This document shows, in pieces, positions 12,184 to 23,217 of a DNA stretch of 64,000 nucleotides; the stretch's first letter is position 1, and each line of letters opens with the position of its first letter. The position numbers and the translations under genes are program-made. The stretch comes from Scilla litardierei (taxonomy: Eukaryota; Streptophyta; Magnoliopsida; Asparagales; Asparagaceae): assembly GCA_030789695.1 (NCBI GenBank), contig CM061142.1, positions 278,063,043-278,127,042 of the forward strand, read 5' to 3'. Under the pieces are notes generated by a model. That model did no database searches and had not been told where the DNA came from. It was given only the letters and a program-made list of their open reading frames with translations.

Positions 12184-12398
12184 CACAAAAAGCCTGCGGG
12201 CGTTTCAGATGCTTCCTGGGCGGAAGTGATCTCCGTGATACAAAAACCTACGGGCGTTTCAGATGCTTCCCGAGCGGAAGTGATCTCCGTGATACAAAAA
12301 GCCTACGAGCATTTCAGATGCTTCCCGAGCAGAAGTGATCTCCGTGATACAAAAAGCCTACGGGCGTTTCAGGTGCTTCCCTAGCGGAAGTGATCTAT
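12184..12398 (+). repeat. Four-copy tandem repeat of about 55 bp
   Basis: Four units begin with ACAAAAA-CCTRCGRGC near 12184, 12240, 12294 and 12349. Each carries TTTCAGATGCTTCC and GGAAGTGATCTCCGTGAT with few changes. The unit lies downstream of the stem-loop and is not seen as an array in the other Tekay LTRs. Confidence 0.8.
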
Positions 12399-13212
12399 GT
12401 ACTTCTTGTCCTGAGTTCCTGGGTTTTGGGGTAGGGTTGAGCATGCGCACGGGGAGAGGGTCAGATCCCCCTCAACCCGTAAGGCGTGAACCCTTCGTGT
12501 CTCACGTGTCTTGTCCCGTCTTGTCTTGTCTAGTTCCGTCTTGTCCTGTCACCTTTAGGATAGTTCCGTAGTCGGTAGCACACGCTACGACTACTGTTTG
12601 CTACGCTTTACTTTTCCTGCTGCGTTACTTCCTACTTTTACTTCTCAGTTATAACCCCAGCATGCTAATCAACCAGCAAAACGATGTTTAACACTTCAGT
12701 ACATTTGCAGTAGAGTCTGACTTTCTTTGTAGACTTTACCTGACGTACAGTTCCTTTCTTTGGTGATGTACGTCAGGTGTCGAGCCGGAGTACGACGACC
12801 AGGCAGAGCTACCCGAGGACGTAGAGCCGAAGGATGCCGATCCTGAGTACGTGCCCGAGGAGGACCAGAGTTAGAGATATCTGTTGCTGATCCAGAGGTT
12901 CCATCTTAGTTGTTGGGTGCGTAGCACCGTTTACTTTTGTTTAGGTTGGGTGCTTGCACCAGTAGTTTGCTTTCTGTCGTTGTAGCCGACTCAGGCTTTT
13001 GTTGGACTCAGTATCTTGGATAAATAAAATTTGGAATAAAATGATTGTCTTTCTCTTTCTGTACTTTTATTGTTATTTACTAACATGCATGGACCTGTAC
13101 CTCCGACTTGGAGTACCACACAGACGCTTATTGGGTCTGGGCTTCTCAGCCCTGGCCTAAGCGGGCCTTAGTCACGCTTCGCCTCCGTTGTTTTGGGAAG
13201 CGGGGCATGACT

Positions 13213-15085
13213 ACAGCGACGCCAGCTCCTCCCTCGCGTCGACAACAACTTGCAGACTCCCCCCTCGCCTAGGACAGCTGCACGGCGACTCCTTTCTGTC
13301 GCACGGCCTCCTTCCCATCACGCGGCCTCCTTCCGAGCTCCAGATGTTGTTAAGCCTGCACCCCGTCGTCGTAATAACTCCATCTTTGCAACACGCATTC
13401 AGATCGACGCCGTCAGGCCGCGCACACGTTGCCCACCCTCAGGTCTGACGTCGACAGCCCCAGAAACTCACTGCAAGCCTCGCAACCCCCTGCAGAACCT
13501 CCAGACACCGTTGTCCGTCGTCTTCCTTGCTGCCACGACGAATCTCAGTCCGTTGACATCGCACGTATCGCTGTCGCTGTCCCCACTCGCTGCGTAACGG
13601 TTAGTCCCTACCTATAACTCATAACCCAGACCGTAATTTAGAAAACCTAATAAAATCGAATGATTAGACGTCGTAGGAGCTTTTTATAACGTTGTTATGA
13701 TCGAAAAATGCTTAATCTGAATTAAAATTTTGTCAAACCAGCGAACCGTCATCACCGTAGCGTAGTACCCGTTGAGACGTTTCCGACGACACCAAGAACG
13801 CCAAAAACAGGCAAGTGTGCAAATAGATATGAATTTTTGAAGTTTAATGATTATTGTGTCACTTTTGCTTATTTCTGAATAACTTGAAAAACACACGTGA
13901 AATGACGCATGAAAACGATGCCATGACATTCTGGACTAAATTTGGGACCCAATGACATATAATTCAATATACTTTAATGTTAATCAATAGTGGATAAAAT
14001 TGTTTTCTGTAACTTGTTCAACGAAAATTCATGTTCTACGTTATTTTAAAATTGCTACAGATGTTGTTCAACCCACTGCTGCTTAATGAAATGTTGTTAT
14101 AACAATGTAATGTTGATAACGTTAAATTTCTGCAAGTCTTGAAATGTTCAACAAATTGTGACATCGTGAAAATCATGCGCCTCGAAGGCGGAATTGTGAA
14201 TTCGTGATGTTGTGTGAGTCGACTAGGCTGGCTCGTGTTCCAGAAAAATTGGGGTGGGGTTAGGGTTGAGCGGCCACTAGGCGTATGAAAGGGTCCTCTC
14301 TTCAAGAGCACCACCCGTATGTGGTGGGTTAGCGTCAATCACGGTAAGCCCCCGTGAGAAGAAAGACTTACTCATCACGACCTAAAGGCGAGAACCCTAT
14401 GATAGATGTGAACTATTGACATGAAATTTGGAACGCTAACTTGATCTCATGAAGATTGACATGCTAACGAACTCAACAAAACTTACCTTACTTTTTGAAA
14501 CTTCTTAGAACTGCATGCTAAGAATGTCTTGCCTTCGTTTTATTATAATTGTCATGTTACTCTTATTGCAGTTATTTTATTAAATGTCTCTTAAATTCAT
14601 ATCGGTTGTACATCTTGTCTTGGGTTGCTAACTCTTTCTTGCAGACCCCTTGCTGACATACATTCATGTTTTTGGATGTATGTCAGATTCTGAACTTGAG
14701 TACCCGGAGGATCCATACGTGACGCCTGACTTAGAGAGATAGAGTTCGCCGTAGACGCCGAGCCTCTCCCCGCAAAGGACTAGTAGACTCGTGACGTTGC
14801 TGCCTTTTAGTTTATTTTCAGACCTTGTTGTTATTGCTTTGTGTACTTTCCTTTTGTTGTTACTTTAGCCCTCTGTGGCTTGTCGTTTAATTTCGTGTAT
14901 GGACTCAATATTTCTGGATGTGGCTTTTATCTCTTTGAATGTTTTCTGATTATTCTGAACGCAAATGCAAGGACCTCCTCTGTGTTTTTATCACAGACGC
15001 TTATTGGACTCGGGCTTCACCGCTCCAGTCCAAGTGACCGTGTAACGTCCTCGCTTCCGGTGTTTTTGGGAAGCGATGCATTACA
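13213..15085 (+). mobile_element. LTR of element A, second part
   Basis: Continues element A's LTR after the solo LTR and the ACAGC duplication. It includes the rest of the C-rich leader (to about 13610), a GGCTCGTGTTCCAGAA block near 14230 that resembles 3390-3420, and the 3' end with a CGCTTCC...GGGAAGCG hairpin, closing in GCATTACA. Total LTR length without the insertion is about 3.1 kb. GATTT (15086-15090) would be one TSD copy. Confidence 0.6.
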
Positions 15086-17539
15086 GATTTGTAATCTGAC
15101 TAGGCTCTATAGCCCCTCCTTGTTCTTCTGCATGACGATCACCAAGCTCCTTTCAGAGGCAGGGACAGAAGACGAAGCCATTTCTTTCAAAGGGAGAAAA
15201 TCTAAATAAAGAAGGATGAAGACGGTATCTTTGAATTTTGTCGCTGGCACCGTCTTATATCAACAAGGTGACAACCGCACGATGAGACACGAGTCGAAGA
15301 TCCAATGGTCTATGTATCTTGGGTTTTGAACCGTCGGCTCATCCGAATTGGCGAGGCGGATGTTTTGGCGCCTAGAACTTGATTGCTAATTCCTCGACTG
15401 CCGTGTCCCATTAATGTGATGTAACATCGCTTGACTTCAACAGGTGGACCCTTTGAGGTCGTGTGACGTGGGCCATTGTTGAACCATTGGACCGGCACTC
15501 GAGACGAATCGACCGATGGAGGTTAAGGCCCACAAGAGAAGACCGATACCGAATCGGTCAAAGCCCACCAGCCAGTTGCCTGTTGCACTCCCATCACTTA
15601 AACGTGGGATTGAAGGTGGCCTCATAAATAGCAGAAAACATGGACAACGTTCGATCCTATTAAAGGGGGAAGATCATGGCACTATAATGGGTGACTGTTA
15701 TCTCCCCAATGTCACTGAAATGACACATGAGGTCTATAAATACCAAAACATTCCACTTCACACGTTACAAGATCTAATACATAGACTCGACTCTTTCAGC
15801 GTATAATTCTTCCATTAAAGAGCCTGTGACGTCAAATCCGAGACAAACCTCTGTGGGTCGATCTCAGTTGCTACAAGCTCACTCTCTTCCTTAAGTTCAC
15901 ACTCTAACTTAAGCATCGGAGGGGATTTGAGTCGGAACCCAGATCCGACCCCCCTAACGCTTCCTTGTGGTGCAGATCGATGAGTCTCGACCTTTCACAA
16001 GGGTCGTTTCCGAGTGTCCTAGTCTTGATCCGTCGACACACATGTCGCTCAAAGGTCGATCAACCATCGTAAGATATTCACCATCCATGAACCGACCTTG
16101 TTTCCTCCAAACTAGGGTCCCATTCAACTCACTGATGATGCTCCGACTCAGCACATAGGGTCCACATTAGCAAGACAACTATCTCGGTCATTTTTGGCCT
16201 TAACAGTTTCCAAACGCTTGAGCTTTGTAATCTTGAGTGTGATCAACAAGTTGCTCGTCTCGAGATCCGGTTGGGATACATAGTCTTGTACCGCTCATAC
16301 ACTCATCTTCAATTCAAACAATTTGATAAAAGTTTCGAACTTTCAGGGCGAAACCGTTTTCCATACAACCTTGAGTTGACTCAACCAATTGTTTGGAGAA
16401 ACATGCTTTGAACATCAATATGTTCAAGCTGTCCCTCTTAGAGGTAAGTGACAGGGAGCATGCATTTATTGTGTTGGACTCAGAGCTCAAGGAAATCATT
16501 GTCCTTAAGCCTGTGCTATGAAGGACATGTTTAATGTCAGTGAGAACATATTTTAGTCTAACAATTAGAATTTGAGTTGATATTCCTTTAACCAACCATT
16601 TTGACCAGTTAACTTATTCTCTTTGGATATTATGTTTTGGATTCCATTGGTAAACATAGAACTACCATAGTTTAGCATATGATCAATTTTAAATATAGAT
16701 AGAATGGATTTTATCTAACTATATCATCCCACTATTTTTACGATCATTTTTAGCCATAATAGTGAACGATTTAAATAAATTAAATTTAATGGAAAAGAGA
16801 TCCAGCTACCCTGAGCCTCACAACTTTGAGTGTGCTCAACAAATTGCTTGACTCTGTGATTAGTAGATGACTATTCATCAATCATATCATATATGATTCT
16901 CTTATTGGTTTTTACCCCTAGCCACTTATGATCATAAGTGTGCTCATCCAAATCACAATGACTAGTCTAGTCGGACCCTTGTTTTTGTGTCGAGCCTAAC
17001 TTACGCCGGCGCTCGGTGTATGGGCACGACACGATGGTTTGGGTTAAGTCTAGACTACATCTCATGTATTAAGTAGTTGGTTTCCACAAGGCAAATATGT
17101 CATAGCTTAAGTATGCTCAACAACTATAACATAGAACATATAGTTGCCAACCTCTAAAACATGGAGGGTTACGGCTAACCTTAAAGAAGATTTTAAATGC
17201 AATAGACCAGATGTAATCGATGGTTTCACATAATCATAATTCACATCCTTACAGTCCAGCAGAACACGGTTGATTTGGCTAGGCCAGGATCAGTATCCCT
17301 AGTCGAGTTAGGGTGATCCACAACACTAGTCAAAAAAAAACTAGACCGGATCATGGTCCATTGAAGGATACTAATTATTCATATGTGTGCCATCGACTTA
17401 AAATGGCTTCATTAAAACTAGTTAATCCTATCAACTAGTTGAATTCGAAAATTCTAAATTATTAGGATTGGTTAATAACTTTTATTAATGTCCTTATCAA
17501 CTATAAGGAATGAATTTTAGGGTGCTATCCTAACATGTA
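15086..17539. other. Unclassified retroelement-derived DNA with Tat-like LTR signals
   Basis: No gene is recognised. From about 15500 to 16205 the order of signals resembles a Tat-lineage LTR: a TATA box at 15735, then ACTTAAGCATCGGAGGGG near 15908 (Tat LTRs usually carry a CTTGAGCGTCGGAG word here), then a CTTGTGGTGCAG word near 15963. I cannot place its ends or find a PBS. From 16206 to 17539 the sequence is AT-rich and non-coding, with diffuse repeats of a TTGAGTGTGMTCAACAA word (about 16230, 16830, 17105). Its right edge is the TTAGG target site of the LARD-like element. On the minus strand it could continue the copia element whose PBS is at 27019-27031. Confidence 0.35.
15735..15742 (+). 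promoter_or_regulatory. TATA box of a probable Tat-like LTR
   Basis: TATAAATA in the context GGTCTATAAATACC, about 170 bp before the CATCGGAG motif. The spacing fits a U3/R boundary of a Tat-type LTR. Confidence 0.4.
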
Positions 17540-18625
17540 TTAGGTGTCACGCCCCGCTTCCCATTTTACCGGGAGCGAGGACGCGAGCAGGTCCGCGATG
17601 TGCTTAAAACAAGGAGGAGTACTTTTTTTTTCCTTTTCTTTTTGAAATCTTTTTCTTTTCTTCCTCCTTGGCTTAAACACACTAAGCGTCTGTGTAGAAA
17701 TTGCAGATCCATGCATGCAAATTTAAAAAGCCGCCCAAACAACATTATTACATATCCAGCGTACAATAATCCTTGGGCCTAGTATGGTCAATACAAACAA
17801 GGTACATAAATTACATTATTTTAAATATAAAGAAACAGTCGCAAAAGGGATCGTCTAATCTTCAGCGGGTATGTACTCCACCTGCTCGTCAAGCACTGGC
17901 TCGACTCCTGCGGTAGTGTCTTCAAAGAACTCACTATCTATACCTGACGGACATTTCGTAAAACAGCAAAATAAAATATCCGTCAGCGAGTTTTATTCGG
18001 CAAGATAATCTCAAAACAAAAACGTTAATACATTTAAAATTTGGTCAAGCTGAAAGGACAAGTAATAAGTTTATTTTAAAAGAGTTAAAGACAAGCAATA
18101 AGTTTAACTTAAAAGGGTTAAAAACAAGTGATAAATTTAACTTAAAAGATTTAAAGAAAAGCAATAAGTTTAAGCAGTTAAAGCAGTTAAAGCAGTTAAA
18201 CATTTGCAACTTGCATTTACTCATTTGATAGCCATTTGCAATACCATTTGCAACCTGTAACAATTTCATTATTCAATAACAATTTGCAATATTATCAGCA
18301 ACCTCTGACAATTTAGCATTTAATGGCAAAACTGTAGCAACCTACAGAAAAAGAGGTTAGAACAATAATCAATAACCAGTCTATCCTGGTGATAAGTCCA
18401 TGTCCAAGAGTACTAGATATAACCAACATGCACCCTGCGACGAGAGCAACTCTGAGGCGGTACACACCGTCCCGATATGGCAACGGTTAAGGATCTAACC
18501 CCCGTAATGTGTTGGAGATAATTTAGTATGGGCACATCCAGCCACTCTGTAACACTTGTGATCGTAGACTACCCCAGTCCCATGTCAAGTCAAGTGTCGG
18601 GTCAAAAGGACGTGTACTATCTATT

Positions 18626-18835
18626 TATTGTTGAAATTCCATCTTCCATTCATTATTGTTGAAATTCCATCTTCCATTCTATATATTAAAGTTCCATCTT
18701 CCATTCATAAAAATTCCATCTTCCATTCTTTATTGTTGAAATTCCATCTTCCATTCTATATATTAAAGTTCCATCTTCCTTTCATTAAAATTCCATCTTC
18801 CATTCTTTATTGTTAAAGTTCCATCTTCCATTCAG
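18626..18835. repeat. CCATCTTCC tandem array, left LTR
   Basis: Eight TTCCATCTTCC words are spaced roughly 22-33 bp apart, joined by alternating linkers (TTATTGTTGAAA, TATATATTAAAG, TCATTAAAA). The linker pattern suggests higher-order duplication of a two- or three-unit block. Confidence 0.85.
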
Positions 18836-20211
18836 TCAATTCAGTCTCGATGTTTCAATAGTCCGTACAATAGTTCATGACTTCACGACTCGATTTAGCA
18901 ATTAAACGAAAACGTAAAAATCGCTTAAAGAGATAAGAGATTGAGCAGGAAATACTTTTAACTAGGCAAATGGGTTTAAATTAGCTTAAAATATTTTCTA
19001 ATGCTAGTAACTATTTTTCAAGATTATTAAATAATTTTTAAGCAATTTTAAAGTGCCCAAAACAATTTTTAAATTGAGAAATCATTTTTGAAACATATGA
19101 TCGAAGAATTGTTTAGAGCAAATCGTACGTCAGAATTCTTTAAACAATATGTCAAAATGATCGTATTTACTAGTACTTCAACATATATTTTTATCGTACG
19201 TCAGTGTACGTGAAAATCACAAGCTACGAATTTTAAAACGATTTTAGCTTATTTAAGTTTTGCCTTTGAAAATTCACTGTGAGAAATATACTGGTCTTTT
19301 GGTGATAAAATCAGCGCCAATGAGTCTGTTTCGTCGTTTCTGATTTTCTGGGATTGGTCTTGTATTTTTCTGAGGCCTGTAGGATTTAATATTAATTTAT
19401 CACTATCAGAGTATCCTAATAGTATTGATTTATGTATTCAAATACGTATTAAAAAATGTATTTGTATTTAAAAAACCCACGTATTCGTCGTTCTCACCTA
19501 CGACAGCGAGAGAGAGTGGGTGAGAGTGCCATGGTGCTCGGGGGCGGAGCTTGGCGTCGCTCCAAGTCAGTGCGGCGGCGGGAAGCGGGCAGTGGCGTGC
19601 GGCGAGGCCGTGGGAGGTGGACGGAGGCGGGTGGCTCACGGTGGATGGGAGAAAGGTAAAGTTCGGGTCAGAGCTGTTGATGGAGGCGGGGTCACTATCT
19701 AGCGATGCGGCGTCGGGGTTCAGGGGTCGCCGCGGAGGCGGGGTCGAGCGGCAAGGCGGGGTGCTGCTCTCGAAGGCTCCAGGGACAGCGGTGCGGGCTT
19801 CAGGAGGTTGGAGACAGGGGATTCGGGGCGGTAGCAACGAGCTCTTGGAAGCAGCAGCAACGGGGGTGGTTGTTGGGTAGTTGCACGGTAAGCGGGCGGT
19901 GCGACGGTCGTCGTTCCGACGGGGAAGCGAGAGAACGAACGGCGGTGGGTTCTTGCGGGGCAGTGATACGTTGAAGGTCGACGAGGGAGAGAGGGGTCAA
20001 ATGTTGGGGGTTGCCAAAGAGCGGGGGTCGCCGTGAGGGATGATCGGAGTCGACGAGAGGGGGTCGAGCGCGGTCGTGGGTTCGGTCTTGAGGGCTTCGA
20101 CGTGAAGGAGCGGGATAGTTGGGTGTTTCCGTGGGTTCGGGCTGAAGCTTGTCCTGGGTATTTTTGAAGAAGAGATAGATTAAGTGAAGGGGAGAAGGAT
20201 TAGCAGTGGGG

Positions 20212-20219
20212 TTTATATA
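20212..20219 (-). promoter_or_regulatory. TATA box of the LARD-like 3' LTR
   Basis: The plus strand reads TTTATATA and the minus strand TATATAAA, just upstream of the GC-rich leader on the minus strand. The right LTR has the same site at 25874-25883. Confidence 0.5.
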
Positions 20220-20948
20220 GATAATAACAATTAGTTAAATAATAACCCCATAAATACTTAGTCAATGAAATAAATGCAAAGGTTAGTTTTTTGACAAAGA
20301 GTAGGAAGTTTAGGGCTAAAGCTTACCACATGGGCTGCTCAGATGGGGTTTTGGATTCATCTGTCGACAGTTGCAGGTGATTAGCAATAGTAATTAGGGT
20401 AACGTAAAAGTGATTAGTGAATGTAATTAGTGAAATTACAATTTTGCCCCTGAAGTTAAACGACTTCGAAAAATTATGAAAATATAACCATAGATTCATA
20501 TCGTCACGAGGATCGTGACTACAAGATCCATTACACAGTTTGAGCTACGGAGATACGAGTTTTGGGCCAAAACATTTAGGATGCGGGTTTGCAGGTTCTC
20601 TATTGATTTGACTTTAGAAAATTATGAAATTAATATGGAGAGCACTAAATGATCTTAGAAGCTCATGGTACAAGTTTGAAATCATTTTAATAATGTTTAT
20701 ATAGAAAAACAATTGTTACGGTTGTATCGTTAATAATCAAGTTTAAATAATTATAAAAATTATTTAGAGGTTTAGGATGGTACTCGTAAACCCTAAAATA
20801 GGCTATAACTATATTGGTTCTACAAAATATTTTTTATAAATGATTTAGAAACCATTTTGATATTAAAACTCCTCATCAATCACTACAAAATACTTTTGAT
20901 TAAAGAAAATATGTAGAAAATGAGTACTGATGAGTACAGGTCATCACA

Positions 20949-20964
20949 TTCTACCCTCCTTAAA
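20949..20964 (-). other. Polypurine tract of the LARD-like element
   Basis: The minus strand reads TTTAAGGAGGGTAGAA directly before the LTR start TGTGATGACC. Just upstream on that strand is TTTCGAGGACGGAAT, the usual motif preceding the PPT in Tekay/Del elements. Confidence 0.75.
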
Positions 20965-22933
20965 ATAATTCCGTCCTCGAAATTTCTCGAAACTCTATGA
21001 AACAAATAATTACTGTTATCAAGAAGCTCAAGCAAATAAATGATAAAATGAAATGCTTGATGAAAAATTACAATTTAGAAAATAAGTTGTTAATAGCATG
21101 AAATATAATGTGATATCATAGCATCCAGAAAACAAGAGATATTTCTAATAAATATATACTATTAACATCACCATGGCTTTCGTAATTAGTCCGGAGACCA
21201 GTATCATCATAATAATTATCTTGACTTTTCAATTAGCCAAAAGTTACTATGAGCTAATGACGTTACATGAAAATGATAGTTATTATGATAACATCTGTTC
21301 GAACTTGGAACCTGATTTGATAAGCTAGCAACAAATTAATCAATCCCATTAAAAAGGAAGATCATAAAATTTAAAATTCAACTTAGGCTAATGATGACTA
21401 ACGGGGCCTAGCCAAGTAAGTCATCAATATAGCATACACAGACGCAATGACTAATCCATATGGATTCGTGCTGTTATACCTTAACCAGCTGAACACAAAG
21501 GATATTAACTCCCATAAGTACCAAAGACAAGTCACCGTCCAAAACAACACAAATAAATAGGTACAAGGCCAACTACTAAAGGCCGTACTTATCACTATAC
21601 TCATCACTACCACTCCTTGTATCAACTTCCATAATGCCAAAAACAATCTAACATCGAAACCATTATCCAAATCCAAACACAAGATCGACATCCAACTTCA
21701 ACATCTAAGGCCAACAGCATGCCAATACCCATTGACAATAATACTCCGTGTCAACACCCATTGTCGATATCCACAGCTCTCATCATCAATCCCAAACAGG
21801 CCAACATCCAAAAACATACAGTTCCGCAAATCTGAAGGAGTGGACCTATGTAGATGCCTAAGCAGGACACCAATAGGGGTAAGACCCATGGCAATGAGCT
21901 CAAAATAAGCCCAAGAGTAGCGACTTGACAATATCTCAACCACACGACAGCATCGAGGGTGGCAGAGCAGAGGATCGTCGCTAAACCCAAAAATCCTAAA
22001 ACAGAATGTCGAAGGTCTATTGGTTGTCGATCCACGTCGTGCGGTGACTGCGACTACGACTGCTAAGCAATTTCGGGTGGCATGGCAAAGCTCGAGTGGG
22101 GCCGGGGAGCTTGAGGCGAGAGGGGTTGGGCTTACGAAGGAAGAGGCTCGTACGAGGGGGTGGGTGTCGTCTCGGCAGAGAGGAAGCCACGTGATGGGTT
22201 TGGTGAGGGAGAAATGAGGGGGTTTAAAAGGGGGCACCGAAAGTCATTGATAGGGTAGGGTAGGCTATGCTAGGTTAGGTGGGACCGTGGCTCGAGAAGA
22301 GGATGAGGACAAAAGGTAATAAATAGGGGGAGAGATGGTAGGCGGGAAAAGAATTCAAACCATGGGAAAATCGGGTACAAGATGAAAGTAATGAGTAGAA
22401 GAGAGATATGAGCTCAAGAAAGATGAAGAAGACGTAACAGCCTACACTTGCACATCGTGGTTTGGCTCGTCTCAAATTCTCCAGCACCAACCTCAAATAC
22501 TTCTGAGCGTCTTTCGATATGCTTCCGTTATCAAACTCGAACTTCGGATGATAGAAAAATTTGAATGCTACCCTCCTTATAAAAGAGTATAGCCAAAGTT
22601 TAGATGGACTAAACGCGACTAGGAAGTATTCTCAGAATAAGTAGGACGATTGGAAGGTCATAAGAGTGATGATGGTAGTGCAATGAATGGATGGTCACCC
22701 TAGTTGTTTATCAAAAGAAGATTCTAGATTAAGATTCATCAAAATGAAATACGAGTTCCAAGTTGAGGGTTCAAAAAGTTCGAAAAATGTAATGAGGTTC
22801 AATGGAAATGGATCATTGCGACTTTGTGATAAGAAGCGATGGGAAACTTCTAAGTCAAGAAGGGGTATGCTACTAAGAAAAATACATATAGGATGATAAA
22901 GTATGCTAGAAAAAATAATAAAGGCGATGGGTG

Positions 22934-23086
22934 TCAAATCGACGTAAATGGAAAAGTTTCTGATATACCAGTGATTACTGGTTCAGCAGCATCATGGAGA
23001 ATTTGGCGTTGAATTTCTAATATTTCTTTTACGATACCCAAGATGTCGTTGTTGGTGACGCCGTGAGTACCTGGTCGACCTGACAT
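22934..23086 (-). pseudogene. gag: Truncated gag start (50 codons) in the LARD-like element
   Basis: On the minus strand an ATG at 23086 opens MSGRPGTHGVTNNDILGIVK and continues with EILEIQRQILHDAAEPVITG before a TGA at 22934-22936. A start codon about 130 bp after the 5' LTR, an Asn/Asp-rich opening and a Gln-rich amphipathic segment fit the N-terminus of a chromovirus gag. The rest of gag and all of pol are gone. The frame is too short for ordinary ORF calling. The identification rests on position and style, not on a match to a named protein. Confidence 0.5.
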
Positions 23087-23217
23087 ACTTCAAAACAATC
23101 CGCAATGTAAGGTAGGTTAGAAAATCTATTCTAGTTGTACACTTAGATATTTTTGTCGTTTAAACCGATCTTAAAGTATTTGCATAAGCAAGACCTGCAC
23201 GGATCGCTACTAAAACA

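Larger units (their letters stand above)
10027..13212 (+). mobile_element. Solo Tekay/Del-like LTR (3186 bp) with TSD ACAGC
   Basis: The LTR starts TGTAACGGTC and ends GGGGCATGACT, with exact 5-bp duplications ACAGC on both sides and no internal region. It is therefore a solo LTR left by LTR-LTR recombination. It shares the order of parts seen in the LTR at 1362-4201: GTGCACGTG words near the start, a GATGTGATATGCCGTTGTGA block, a C-rich leader (about 10640-11600), a stem-loop after GTGAAATGATAGC (12052-12076) and a terminal CGCTTC...GAAGCG hairpin. The long overlapping frames on both strands at 10629-11424 lie in the C-rich leader and are best explained by composition. Confidence 0.8.
17545..20948 (-). 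mobile_element. 3' LTR of the LARD-like element (3404 bp)
   Basis: Ends TGTCACGCCC...GGTCATCACA on the plus strand. The minus-strand TATA is at 20212-20219 and a GC-rich leader follows it (about 20160 down to 19430), as in the other Tekay-type LTRs. It contains reiterated TTAAAGACAAGCAATAAG words (18055-18200) and a CCATCTTCC array (18626-18835). Open frames in the GC-rich leader encode only low-complexity Pro/Ser/Arg or Gly/Arg sequence. Confidence 0.85.
20949..23217 (-). mobile_element. Interior of the LARD-like element, almost non-coding
   Basis: Apart from a 50-codon gag start at its 5' end (22934-23086) I find no retroelement domain. Minus-strand frames at 21398-21691 (hydrophobic, 97 codons) and 21698-22237 (179 codons, Ser/Pro/Arg-rich) match nothing I recognise. 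The second starts in a C-rich stretch (22030-22240) that resembles an LTR leader, so a degraded LTR fragment may be embedded there. The first bases after the 5' LTR on the minus strand, TGTTTTAGTAGCGATCC, are not the usual initiator-Met PBS. Confidence 0.6.

Noticed and set aside
20915..20948. Possible hammerhead ribozyme (CTGATGAG near the LARD LTR end, also 26590)
   Set aside because: The conserved CTGATGA box is present, but no GAAA box and no closing stems at the required spacing are seen on either strand.
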